NCBI GenBank assembly: GCA_016647705.1
Contig: CM028335.1
Coordinates: 2,418,001 to 2,482,000, forward strand
DNA length: 64,000 bases
Source of the DNA: Eucommia ulmoides
Lineage: Eukaryota; Streptophyta; Magnoliopsida; Garryales; Eucommiaceae
Direction: 5' to 3'
Positions 1 through 10,454 of this stretch are shown one piece after another (position 1 is the stretch's first letter; each line of letters begins with the position of its first letter). Both the position numbers and the translations under genes were made by a program. Under the pieces are notes generated by a model. It saw only the letters and a program-made list of their open reading frames with translations. It did not search any database and was not told where the DNA came from.

Positions 1-98
1 TTCCATCTTCGAAGAGGAAAAGCAGGTCATTAATGGAGACAACGACAACATCTGCAAATTCATTCATATATAGAACGGCAGCAAAGCAGGACGCTGCA

Positions 99-2459
99 TG
101 TAAACCCCTAATTTTAGCACTTACATAAGTTTAGTTGCATTTTAGAAATATTTAGGAAATAATGGTGTGGTATGTGTTTTTTTCAATTTGAAATAAAAAT
201 TTTAGGGGTGAATTTATAATTTTAAGAAATCTAAAATTTTGAATTGGGTTAAAATGAAAAATTAAAGAAAACTTTGGGAGGTTAAAGTAATTTGAGAAAA
301 GATTATTATATATATATATACACACACATGAATTTGCGAGGCGATCAAACCAAATCGAGAATGGAGAGGGGGAAGGAGCAATATCGCAACTGGAAGGATT
401 GAAGAGAAGCACAAAAATTCATGCAAAATGATGATCGGGACTTCTAGAAAAAAAGAAGAAATCAGAGGAAAAAGAAAAATCTGGAAACAGATAAGAGAGA
501 GAGAGATTGGGCATGGGGTGGTCGACAATGTGCTCCTTTGGCTGGTGTGGGTGTGGCGTCGCCGTTCAATGTGTCGTTTCATGCATGAGGGTCTATTCAG
601 CCGTTGGGTATGTGTGTTTCGTTGTGTGTGAGGTTCGTGTGTATCATTTTGTGCATGTGGGTGTTCAAACGTTGGGTGTGTGTGTGCATGTGATCGCCGG
701 CGTTCAGTCGTCGGCGTGTGTGCGACTGTGTGTATGTGTGTGTGGGGCGTTGGTTGGATGGTGTGTGTGCGTTTTTGGTTCTGTTCGTCTGTTTTGGTTC
801 CGCTGGTGTGTGTGTGTATGTGTTCTGCTTCCTGTCATCGTCGTGGGTGTGAGAGGGTATGATCGTCGTTGTTTTGTTCGACAGTGTGGGTGTGTTCGCC
901 ACCGGTCAATTGTGTGTGTGTGTGTGTTGTTGATCTGACGGTGATCGTGTGGGTGTGTTTTGGTGTAGGAGTGTGTGTCTTCATCGGAGATGTGGGAGTC
1001 GTCTAGCGGTGAGTGTTTCGTGTGGGTGAGTTGTCCGTTCGTCCGTCGTGGGTGTAGGGGAGTGATCGAAACAGTGATCGGCGGGGGAAACTCGTTGGGC
1101 CGGCGGGGGAAAGTATCAAAACGGAAACAAAAAAGAGAGAGGACACTGAACAGAGCAGAGGGCATCCGCTGTGACGGTAAAATCCGTTTCCGGTAGGGGG
1201 ATCCAACGACCAAAGCAAAAGCGAGAAAGAGAAAAAAAAAAAAGGGGGGGGGGGAATCAAATAAAAACCAAACATCGAAAATCAACTTCTCGGCCAACGA
1301 AAGATTCAGAACAGGTAACGATTTTGTCGATCAATATTTTAAACGTTAACGATTATTTTCGTTAAAATTAGTCGATTATTATTCCATTAAAAATTAAAGT
1401 ATTAGCATTAAAATTTCCGCAACTGAGATAATAATTTCGTAACCGTTAATACTAATAATTGGGTATAGCAAATATTAACGGAACAGAAGAACGAAATAAT
1501 AATTCTCCATAACTAAATTCGGGAAAAGGGGAATTTTGCATTTTAGGGTCATGCATTGCACGTTAGATTATTTTAAAATAAAATATTAATTTAGGCCTAC
1601 CGTTGTTAGGTTCACAGGCGCCAGCGTCCCAGTAGGTTTCGGACAGTGATGTTTCTGCAGTGCGGAGAAAGAGGTGAGTGTACTGTCTTCTATATAAATT
1701 ATAAATTTTATTTTCGTATAAATTATGAAAAATGTGTATTTAAAAATGGACAAATTTGCAACTTATATGAATCAAGTTGATTTTAAAAGTGGGAAAAAAA
1801 TGATTTTTGGATCGGTGGGTTGGTTTTAAAGGTAGGAAAATGATTTTTGGATTGAGTCGGTTTGTAAGGTAGAGAGTGATATTTGGTTCGACTATGCCAT
1901 AATTTTTTCTCGTAAAGGATATGGATTTTCTTCTCGTAAGGGATGTGGATATTCTTCCCGCAAGAGATGTTGATTTTCTTCCCGTAAGGGATGTGAATTT
2001 TTTTCCCATAAGGGATGTGGATATTCTTCCTGCAAGGAATATAGATTTTCTTCCCGTAAGGAATGTGAATTTTTTTTCCGTAAAGGATGTGGATATTCTT
2101 CCCGCAAGGGATGTGGATTTTCTTCCCGTAAGGAATGTAGATTGACCCGTCAGGGAGTGCAAACCCTGTGGGTGGTACGGTACCGTTGCAACTCCCGATT
2201 GTGAGGTAAAAACGATCATATGGCTAGTAGAAAAGGGGTGTGGTGTATTTTACGATGAATTGTCTGGATGGATTCGGTTTGGATATGTTACTTTAAAATG
2301 AATTGGCGTATATATATTATTTTGGTTGCACTAGTTGACTTAAAATATTTGGACGGGACGATTTTAAAATATTTGAACTGGCTGTTTTAAAATATCTGGA
2401 TTGATTGATCTAAAATAATCGGGTTGATTGATTTAAAATATTAGGATTAGATATTTTCA

Positions 2460-2494
<35 letters not shown>

Positions 2495-3120
2495 TTTATT
2501 TCATTGGGGATAAAGAAACTGAATTTCCGTACGGTGGGTGATTATATTATATTTGTATTGGGTGTTTTAAATACACTATTTCTTTACATTGATGACAGTG
2601 GGAAACGGGTTCCGAATATGATGTGTGATATACGATATTGTTGTTATATTGTTTCATTTCATTAGTGGCAGCGAAACTGGGTATGTGATTATATAATATT
2701 GTATTTTCGAAACGTGGTGTTTATTATTCATACTTGATCTTTAAAATATTTTTTTTATTATGAAGACAGTACACCGATAAAATTTTAGTTTCAGGTACCG
2801 CGGCTAGGAGTTGGTCCACTACTGGCACTAAAAAGAGTCCGGAGGTAGTGTCATGTTGGAGGTCAGTCGATTAGACGTGAACTGTGGAAGGTTCGGGTAT
2901 TCTGGTGGTTTTGGTTGAGGAATTTCGGGACAAATGTGCTCCCATTCTGGGAACAAGTATATATATATTTTTGAGGAAAATTTTTACAGTAGCGCGAGTA
3001 TGTATGTATATATATATATATATATATATGTATATTGGGATATTCGTGGATTGGTCCAGTAACGTCAGGTCGACGTCACGCCCGGTCTCGGGTGACGGGT
3101 GCCCGGGGTAAGGTGTGACA
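99..3120 (-). mobile_element. Solo LTR, 3022 bp, with 5-bp target duplication CTGCA
   Basis: The element starts TGTAAACCCC at 99 and ends GGTGTGACA at 3120, giving the TG...CA ends of an LTR. It is flanked by a perfect CTGCA duplication at 94-98 and 3121-3125. Read on the minus strand it begins TGTCACACCTTACCCC, a start typical of many plant Ty3 LTRs, so minus orientation is inferred. There is no internal coding region, primer-binding site or second LTR, which marks it as a solo LTR left by LTR-LTR recombination. It contains a TG-rich stretch (about 510-960), a short G run near 1245, a 24-bp minisatellite (1918-2133) and AT microsatellites (2463-2491, 3009-3029). Reading frames across it are low-complexity and not genes. 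Confidence 0.85.
1918..2133. repeat. 24-bp minisatellite, nine units, inside the solo LTR
   Basis: Nine consecutive 24-bp units are visible, each close to gatgtggatattcttcccgc followed by aagg. The length is a multiple of three, so long open frames appear on both strands (repeating LPVRDVD-like peptides). They carry no recognisable protein and are an artefact of periodicity. Confidence 0.9.
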
Positions 3121-3178
3121 CTGCAAGAGTAACATTGCTCGACATGCAAAGAGAGATCAATAATGGAGAATTGCATAC

Positions 3179-4146
3179 AATAAATTAGGATATTGTTCAT
3201 GATTTCTGGTTACTATGGCTTTGATTCATTTGTGGGAATGGTTATTTAAATTGACCACGAGGATTTAGACATGTACAAGAGGTCCATCAAGAAATTTGTT
3301 CCTTTGCAATTTAACTATCGCGAGTTGGTTGATAAAGTTTCAAGTTCAGCAACTTATTCAGATGAGTATTGTTTCATTTCGTTAGTTATTTCATTTTTTT
3401 TTACTTTTCTTAATTCATGTACATGTTTTTTTTTTGTACAATAGTACAGGAGTCTTTGAAATTCATTGTTTCCTACATAAATTTGGATTTTTTCATGTTT
3501 CTTGGTTTCTTGGTGTTCTTTCTAAAAAAAATTTCCTTTAACTTTTCAAAGAGTGAGTGAGTTTATGAGTTTAGTTTACCAATTATAGGAGATTAAGAGA
3601 GAAGAATATTAAATTAAATATTATATTTTTGTTGGGGGTGATAGAAGAAAGAGTAACATGAAAATCATTTTATTTTTCGAATCACGTCAACATTTTGGAG
3701 TGCTAATTATTTAGTCTATCAGCAATGAAAAAGTCCTCAAATCATCAGTTCGTTTATTTTCTATTTTCTCAATGTTGCCATCAATCATCTTATATGTTAA
3801 AACTTGTCTTCTTTACTCTCTCCTTCTTCACCAAGTGGTGTGTAGGATTATGTATGATATGTTGAAGTTTGTCTTCTTTATTTTTTCCTTATTCTCCAAG
3901 TGGTGTGTTAGGATTAGGATGGATTTATCATTCGTAGTCAAAAAATTCTTTTAGTTAATTTGGAAATGCAGTTACTTGTTCCATTATGTTTCATATTTTC
4001 CATGTTAGTTTTAAAATTTTATGCATTTCGAGTATTCAAATAACAATTAATTTGTTTAAAAATTTCATGCATTTTGCGTATTGAAATAGTAATTGATTCT
4101 CATTATTTCTCCCATTTTTGCCTCTCTTGATCAATAACATTCCAGG
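3179..4146. other. Probable intronic or decayed part of the DRB-like relic
   Basis: The stretch is AT-rich and mostly structureless. One open segment at 3253-3366 (reads DHEDLDMYKRSIKKF and onward on the plus strand) could be a remaining exon, but I do not recognise it. A small tandem echo about 3790-3910 repeats a phrase ending ccaagtggtgtgt. The stretch ends in a plausible splice acceptor (cattccag) just before the dsRBD exon. Confidence 0.4.
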
Positions 4147-4475
4147 GTGCTATTTTTTGCAAAGTTATTCTTTATGAGTATGTTGTAAAAATGAAATTCG
4201 CAAAACCCACTTATACTACTGTTCTACAGGACGCACTGATTCCAACCTTTCAGTCAACCGTGGTTATTAATGGTGTCCCTTACACTAGAGATGTAAAGAG
4301 GAACAAAAAAGAGCTTGAAAATTCAGTAGCTTGTATTGTTATTCTCTTCATTTGAGATGCATGAAAAATTATTGCACTAGTTATAGATGTAGAGACAAAA
4401 ACATTGGTTTGTTTTGGTTAACTCCTTAAAATTGTTGTGCAGAATCTGATTCAAAAGTCACAATTTTTGCAATAA
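4147..4475 (+). pseudogene. DRB/HYL1-like dsRNA-binding domain exon(s), relic
   Basis: After a splice-acceptor-like AG at 4145-4146 an open exon runs to a TGA near 4355. It encodes almost a full dsRBD: CKVILYEYVVKMKFAKPTYT, then IPTFQSTVVINGVPYTRDV, then KRNKKELENSVACIVI. This keeps the family order of an alpha-1 helix (CK..L.EY..KM), the KPTYTT strand, the STV..NGV.YT hairpin and the KKE helix. It most resembles the second dsRBD of plant DRB proteins. A short possible next exon begins near 4442 after tgtgcag but stops within about 35 bases. Together with the fragment left of 3178 this is the remainder of one gene. It looks broken: no start, an LTR insertion upstream and early stops. Residual expression of the domain cannot be excluded. 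Confidence 0.7.
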
Positions 4476-4610
4476 TCAATTCCGAGTGCCATACTTATGC
4501 TAACATTCTATCTAACGAAGTAGTCAAATGAAAATTTGATGGTGAACACTTAACTAAAGAGAAAAGGTTGAGTCTATCAATACTCATTCCTCCTTCTATC
4601 TCTATCTCTA

Positions 4611-4612
<2 letters not shown>

Positions 4613-4655
<43 letters not shown>

Positions 4656-4684
4656 TTCTTTCTCTCTCTCTCTCTATATATATA
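4613..4684. repeat. Compound (TA)n/(CT)n microsatellite
   Basis: An uninterrupted TA run of about 38 bases is followed by a short TTTC motif, a CT run and a second TA run. A C tract and a T tract follow at about 4692-4710. Confidence 0.9.
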
Positions 4685-4767
4685 TTGAATTACCCCCCCC
4701 CCTTTTTTTTAAGTATTAAACTATTGGTTGATTCTCATTGTGTTTACTATATTTTCTCATTTTTCTC

Positions 4768-5090
4768 TAAGGATGCCCATGGGTAATCGAACTGACGGGT
4801 AACCGAGAGAAATCGAACCGAATGATCCAGTTTGTAACCAACTAAATGGTTTTGGTTTTGATTTTGGTTTTGGTTTTGGTTTTAAATTTAGCAACCGAAA
4901 TGGTTTTGATTTTGGTTTTGGTTTTAGGATAGTAACCACGTAATCGAACCGCGTAACCGAACTGTGTGACTAAATCATGAGCCGAACCGGGTAACCATGT
5001 AACTGATGTATATATATTTTTTTTATTTTTTTTTAATATTTACAGTTTAATCCCTATTTTTTAAATTTATTTACAATTTAATCATGTTAC
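4768..5090. mobile_element. Fragment of a hAT-like non-autonomous element (same family as 58102-59449, opposite strand)
   Basis: It begins TAAGGATGCCCATGGG, resembling the hAT-type terminus TAGGGGTGGGCA. It carries the GGTTTT/GATTTT-repeat core and the gggtaaccgagagaaa motif also found, reverse-complemented, at about 59110-59449. I find no matching right terminus or target duplication, so it is probably truncated. Confidence 0.5.
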
Positions 5091-5093
5091 ACT

Positions 5094-5315
5094 TTAACCA
5101 ACTAACTTCGATCTTTCCCAATTTGCATAATGAGCTTTTACGGCTTCAATGCTCTCATTAGTAGGTTGGGGAGGTTCATCCTCACGCAGGGCCAGGTTCA
5201 AGTCCATAATTCTCAAAGTGAACTCTATGTCTAACCTCCATCTCTTGTAGTTCAACCCATTCAGAATTTCAATAATGACGTTATTATTGTTCACAACAAA
5301 AGAAATTGTTTTCAC
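5094..5315 (-). pseudogene. Copia-type gag N-terminal fragment
   Basis: The 73-residue minus-strand frame includes LNGLNYKRWRLDIEFTLRIM and later AHYANWERSKLV. This is the conserved N-terminal gag signature of plant Ty1/Copia polyproteins (L.G.NY..W....E..L, then W...D/S). The rest of gag and pol is absent, so this is a truncated remnant. It lies on the same strand as the Copia LTR and primer-binding site at 9007-9479 and could belong to that element, with the intervening leader enlarged by a later solo LTR (5764-7463). That link is an inference. Confidence 0.75.
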
Positions 5316-5629
5316 AATATTGTAACTTGATCAATTATGGGCAATAGGCAAAATGCTCAATTAAGCATAGGCAATACAATATATTAGAATCAATTGTGTT
5401 ATCATAAATTTCCCTTTAGGTAGAGTGTATAATAAATAATTATTCTTTAATAATGAAAATCAACAAAATAAGAAAAATGTACATATTTAAAAATCCATCC
5501 CCTTTGAGTAAATTGATCTTAAAATCCATATATTTCCTTCAAAATATAATGAAACAAATAATCTTTCAAAATTCATTCCCTTTGAACAAACAAATTTATT
5601 AAATTATTTATCTCACATAATATCCTCAT

Positions 5630-7720
5630 GCAATTAAATTAATTTGCACAATAACCCAATTTGGGCAGGTGAATGTACAAATTAATCTAAAAAAATTTAA
5701 TCAACCAAATAAGAACTCGAAAACTTGCAAACTATGTTAGTTAAATTACTTTGATAAAATAACTGATAGATGTAAATTACCTACTTATTTTCAATCCGAA
5801 TTTGTTAGTTTTTTAGTACGTTTATAGTTATTTTTATATGTTTTAATATGTTTTTATACTTTTTGTATAAATCAGGTGTGTGGAGCAAAAAGATAAGAAA
5901 TTGGAGCTAAAACGATGAGATCAAACCAAAGGCAAGTCGAAGTTACGGTGGATAAACAAGCAAGGAAGCAAAAATATGAAAGAAGCCCACCGCCTAGGCG
6001 TCCAGACCTCCGCCTAGGCAGTGAAGATGCTGAGAATGACAAGAGGCTACTGACAGCCCACCACCTAGGCAGGAAATTCCTCCGCCTAGGTGGAAACCCC
6101 AGTAGAAACATTTTCAAGTCCACCGCCTACTTCTTCGTCTAGGCGGTCACCAAACCCGCAAAGCCAGTACAAGTTCTGTAACTTCAAGACTATTTTGGAC
6201 TATGATTCAATCCTATTTTGGAAATACTCAAAACATAGAAGTTTTAGATATTTTTCTTATCTTTCCATAGATTTTTGAATTATCTTAATCGGAGTTCAGA
6301 TGAAGAAGTTACAGCCAAAACAAAATTTCAAACCTGTAGTAACTTCGCCTAGGCGAATTTTTCTGCGCCTAGACAAATTTCCAGCAGAAAGTTAACCGAC
6401 TTAACTTCGCCTAGGCAAAGTTTTATTCACTTAGGCGAAAATCCTGCAGCACACCCTTGATATTTATTAGATATTTTGGGATTTTTTTTAATCCCTTCTC
6501 TCCTCTTCTCTTCCCTCTCTTCAACCCTTAAGGCCTTAGGCCATATTTTAGGAGTAGGATTAGGGATTTTTGAGGGAGAGCTCTCAACCCGAGGTGGAGG
6601 ATGAAGAGGGAAGCGATCGTTTGACGGTTCTAACGCTAATTCTTCGGATATAGGCTAAGTCACTCATTTCTTCTCTTTGTTTTCTTCATTTTGGTAGTTG
6701 TTGAGCATGTTTAGCTCGTTTTACATTGTATAAACAGTTAGGGCCATGAGTTAAACATGGATTGTAATAGGGATTAACGTATTATTTATGAAAATGTAGT
6801 TTTGGTTGAATTTTTGTTTCGTTTATGGTTGTTCCTTATAATTTCGATTGTGTTGCCATGTTTTCTATGATTATATGCTAGTTTAGATATATTGAGAATA
6901 CGGGGTTTGACACTTGGGAGAGGTAACCCCGGATTCGGACTAGGGTTAACACAATACGACAATCTAACGACCTGGGAGGGCGTTAGAAAGTGTGCAATCG
7001 ATAATGTTGGGACGGGACTCACGTGACCTAGAGTCGTTAAGACGTTGAGGGGGACTTCGGCGTTGACACGAAGTCACGTATTCCCCGGTCTTGCACTCAG
7101 AAGAGGTGGCGAGGGAGTTTACGAACTGAGATTGTTAGATACGCCGAACGTCGTTAATGTTAACTAAAACAAAATCAAATGCATTTAAGTAAATAAAGTT
7201 AATCCCTATGCAATCTACTCCCCTAAACAATCTCAAATTAGTATTTATAGTATAGTTAACTTAATTAGTATATTAGTTTAGTATTAGTATTAAATTAAAT
7301 TTCATTTTTGTCGCCTAAATAAAGTTAGGTTACGACAATCACGATACTCGATAGTAATAACACCAATCCCTGTGGATACGATACACGACCGAAAGGTCCA
7401 CTATACTAAAACTTGATCCGTACGCTTGCGGTAAAAGTGCCAGCGCATTATTTGCGGCCACCAATAACCTCAACAATTCACAAGCAACTGTTCTAAATTG
7501 AAAAAAATTAAACTATACTGCCCAACAATTAAATTAATCTGCAAAATAATCTCATTTGGGCAGGTGAATGTACAAATTAATCTAAAAAATTTTCATCAAC
7601 AAAATAGAAGCTCGAAAACTTGCAAACTATGTTGGTTAAATCACTTTGATAAAATAACCTCAACAATTCACAAGTATCCGTTCTAAATTGAAAAAATTAA
7701 ACTATATTGCCCAATTACAA
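5630..7720. repeat. Tandem duplication of about 190 bp interrupted by a solo LTR
   Basis: The sequence around 5632-5763 (containing gggcaggtgaatgtacaaat) reappears at 7530-7655. The segment at 7464-7530 (cctcaacaattcacaag and onward) reappears from 7656 to about 7715. The layout fits an older tandem duplication into which the element at 5764-7463 inserted. Confidence 0.75.
5764..7463 (+). mobile_element. Solo LTR, 1700 bp, with target duplication ATAAC
   Basis: It starts TGATAGATGTAAATTACC and ends GCGGCCACCA, flanked by perfect ATAAC copies at 5759-5763 and 7464-7468. Near its right end it carries aatccctgtggatacgata and tacgcttgcgg, phrases typical of the 3' part of plant Ty3 (Athila/Tat-like) LTRs, so plus orientation is inferred. 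The left third has at least eight copies of the palindromic CGCCTAGGCG motif and variants (about 5990-6440). No coding region is present. Confidence 0.85.
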
Positions 7721-8576
7721 CAGTGCATATTAGCGACATATATGTATGTGATCAAAACAAAATGAAGTATGTCACAAAATATATTTTCAATTATCAACGA
7801 TCAATTATAGTTGTAAGAATTTGAACAACAATTTTACTATATTTTTAAACTAATTATTAAACTAGTTTTATGTGATTTAAAACTAACTAGAAGAGTACAC
7901 ATCAATAAATCTTAATTTAGGGAGAGTGAGTACTGCAATTCTATTACAAATCATCCAATATAATTTCTGTAAAATTTTCAATAGAAAATCATGCCTGAAA
8001 ATAATTTTAAACTAATTAAATCACATAATAAATAATAATGAACTAAAAATATTTTTAATCCTCAAAAAATCAAATAAATTTTATAGAAAATTAGAAGAAA
8101 GGAAAACAAGTGCACAGAAAAAAAAGGGACCCGAAACGAGTCCATGTAGATGGCACAAGCGCCCCACACGCCTATTACGCGCATGGGGAGGAAGCCGACC
8201 TGGTTGGAGGTTGTCTTCAGCCTCCAGCTGGGTTTGAATCGGGTTAACTCGACCCGATTTTGACCCGGTTGTGTAAAAACCCTAAAAACGCATCATTTTC
8301 TCCTCTCTTTTTTTTGTGGGTTTATGTAGAATTATGTATTTCTAACATTATTATAACAATTAATTAAAGGAAAAATTATAAAATCATCCCCAAACATGAA
8401 GAACAATTCGCAGTTTTTATGTTTTCTCACTCTTCCATGGCCAAAACCTAAAACTCGATATTAACCCTTATTTCTATTGAATTTTATATTGGTTTGCACC
8501 TAATATTAATTTAAAAACTATCTCCAATGTTTAATTGAACCAAAAAATCATCAATCTTCATCAATTTTAAAAGCAA
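7721..8576. other. Gene-free stretch between solo LTR and Copia LTR
   Basis: Mostly AT-rich with no coding potential. A GC-richer patch at about 8110-8290 (gtttgaatcgggttaactc) resembles the non-coding leader of a retroelement or an old UTR. If the Copia element continues left from 9017, this would be part of its leader region. Confidence 0.35.
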
Positions 8577-8945
8577 GTCTCGGTTTTCTAGGGTTCGTGG
8601 CCGAAATTTCGAAATTGAAATACTCATATATTACCCAACCAAATAGCATGTATAATATATCAAATTAAAGTTTAAATCAATAGGAATAAAAGCCCTAAGA
8701 TTTTACAGTCAATAGAAGCAAAAAATTACATGAAATCACGGCCCTAAGTTTCGGTTTCAGAAGTTTTCTAGGGTTCTTAGCCGAAACTTCAACGTCGAAA
8801 TTATCTCTGATTACACAATCAAATTGCACATATAATATATCAATTTAAAGTTTGAATCTATAAAAATAAAAGCCCTAATGTTTTACAGTTAATTGAAATA
8901 AAAAATCTCATGAAATCATGGCCACAAGTTTCAGTTTCGTGAATG
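8577..8945. repeat. Tandem duplication, two units of about 185 bp
   Basis: Two diverged direct copies begin near 8577 and 8755. Both contain ttctagggttc, then aataaaagccctaa, ttttacagt and catgaaatca in the same order and spacing. They may be leader repeats of the minus-strand Copia element ending at 9479. Confidence 0.8.
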
Positions 8946-9006
8946 AATAGAAACTAAAGAAAATTTTAAAAACTAATTGTAGATCCTAAATCATATATCT
9001 AGGTTG

Positions 9007-9014
9007 TGATACCA
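9007..9014 (-). other. Copia primer-binding site (initiator tRNA-Met type)
   Basis: The minus strand reads TGGTATCACAACC directly after the LTR end with a two-base spacer. The first eight bases equal the 3' terminal complement of initiator tRNA-Met (TGGTATCAGAGC); the match then fades. This fixes the minus orientation of the adjacent LTR. Confidence 0.7.
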
Positions 9015-9016
9015 CA

Positions 9017-9479
9017 TGTTGATTATTTCTCATAATTACAATAAAATGAAATTAAAAAATAATTTAAAGCATACATGATTATTAGGACACAACAATGAGG
9101 AACGGTAATCGTAAGCGTACCTGTCTCGGCCATCGCAGAAGATTGAATCAGTCGCAGCGAATTACTAACTAGGTCTTTCTCCCTATGATCTAGATTTTGT
9201 GGTGGCGGCTCTCAATAGGAAGAAACCCTCAATCTAGACTAGGGAAGAGATCTAGTTATATATACTAGGGCTTCTCATTGGGCCCTCCCATAACAGGTTT
9301 CAACGAAACTCTAAACCTACATTTGCCACTTAACTGGGCATCTTCATAAAAGACTCCACAGCCCAAATCAAAATATGATAACTGGTTATTTGGGCTGCTT
9401 AAATAATATAATATCTATTAACCCATTTTTGTAAAACAATTAATTCAATTAATTTTAGCTCATAAAAAAAATTCCAACA
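9017..9479 (-). mobile_element. Copia-type 5' LTR, 463 bp
   Basis: The plus strand begins TGTTGATTATTTC and ends AATTCCAACA, so the minus strand reads TGTTGGAATT...AATCAACA with matching TGTTG/CAACA ends. A primer-binding site follows on the minus strand (9007-9014). Within the LTR the minus strand carries a tatatataa box near 9260 followed by leader-like sequence. A second LTR is not visible to the left, so the element is truncated or rearranged; the gag fragment at 5094-5315 is the best candidate for its coding remnant. Confidence 0.75.
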
Positions 9480-9518
9480 GCCGTCTCAATGTTCTATCGA
9501 AATTCCATCGCCGATGAG

Positions 9519-10002
9519 TAGTGGTAGTCATGGGCCGAGGGGCCCGCCCAACCCGAACAGCCCGTCCCTATTTTTTTAGAGCTTGGACTTTGGTCCATGG
9601 GCAGGGCTTGGGCCTAGGTGTTAGGGCCCGGTCAATTTTAAGGCCGGACTTGGGCAAGGCCAAAATATTTTAGGCCCGGCCCGAAGAATAATTAAAAAAA
9701 TATTATGTACATATATATACAAACACATTACACACACATATTCAACCATAGGGCTTCTGGCTTAGATTTTTTCTAGGGCTTTGGGTTTAGATTTTTTCAT
9801 GACTTTGGACTTATTTTTAGGGCTTAGGTTTTTTGTATAGGGCCAGGGGCCCTAAGACCAAACTTTGGGTTTAGGTTTTTTTTATAGGACCAAACTTGGA
9901 CATAAAATTAAGGCCCGACCATAGGGGTGGGCCCTGAGCTCGACCTAGCAATTTTTTGTAATACCTTAGTCTAAGCCCGACCCAAACCTGTGACCACCCC
10001 TA
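9519..10002. mobile_element. hAT-like non-autonomous element, 484 bp, old
   Basis: The ends are TAGTGGTAGTCATGGG and, reverse-complemented from the right, TAGGGGTGGTCACAGG, an imperfect hAT-type TIR pair. The core is rich in GGCCCG and GGGCTT words on both strands. The flanking octamers ccgatgag and tcgacaag differ only by transitions (three of eight), as expected for an aged 8-bp target duplication. Confidence 0.55.
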
Positions 10003-10127
10003 TCGACAAGCGGGAAATAATTTCTCGTACTAGATTGAGTTTGGTGAGTACATACATTCAACGTCTTAGCTTGCAGTTGTTGAAATCCAGACGAGGGTGC
10101 TAGTGTGACAACGGTATTGGTGTTGGT

Positions 10128-10158
10128 TGGAGGTGGAGGTGGAGGTGGAGGTGGGTGG
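10128..10158. repeat. (GGAGGT)n short minisatellite
   Basis: Five consecutive six-base units close to ggaggt are visible. No gene is apparent around them. Confidence 0.7.
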
Positions 10159-10454
10159 TGAACAAGAAGAAAAAGAAAGAAGGAAAAAAAAACGAATGAA
10201 AGTGTTTGTGGAATTTTTTCAATTTTAAAAATAAGGGGATGCTAGTAAATTTTTATAAAAATAAAAGAGTAAAATAAATTATTATTGTTTAAATAAGAGA
10301 AGGGTGTTTATGTCTTTTTACAAGAAAACGTTGGTCAAGTGGGTTGGTCGGTATTTGTAACATGGTAAGGAGATATCTAGGTAACGACAAAAAAAATATA
10401 AGAGGTAAGTGGTATAAACCCATATTTATATTAATAAAATATTTATATAAATTA

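Larger units (their letters stand above)
1..3178 (+). pseudogene. DRB-like dsRNA-binding gene fragment (first part), split by a solo LTR
   Basis: An open segment in the frame of base 3 runs to base 98. It continues in the same frame at 3126 once the LTR at 99-3120 and one copy of its 5-bp target duplication are removed. The joined reading contains TAAKQDAARVTLLDM, which resembles the C-terminal alpha-helix of a double-stranded-RNA-binding domain (basic residues followed by an AA-rich helix). It ends at a TAG about 3176-3178. A better dsRBD lies downstream at 4147-4355 on the same strand, so both probably come from one gene of the DRB/HYL1 class, whose members help Dicer-like enzymes process small-RNA precursors. 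That function is known for the family and not shown here. The gene's start lies left of the window. The LTR interruption makes this a pseudogene or at best a disrupted allele. The dsRBD assignment of this part alone is tentative. Confidence 0.5.

Noticed and set aside
507..938. 143-codon plus-strand open frame in the TG-rich tract
   Set aside because: Cys/Val-rich low-complexity translation of gtgtgt repeats inside a solo LTR; the opposite strand is equally open. Not a gene.
1918..2133. CRISPR-like regular repeat
   Set aside because: Repeats are directly adjacent with no unique spacers, in a plant nuclear retroelement.
1740..2219. 159-codon minus-strand frame with repeating peptides
   Set aside because: Produced by a 24-bp minisatellite whose period keeps the frame open on both strands.
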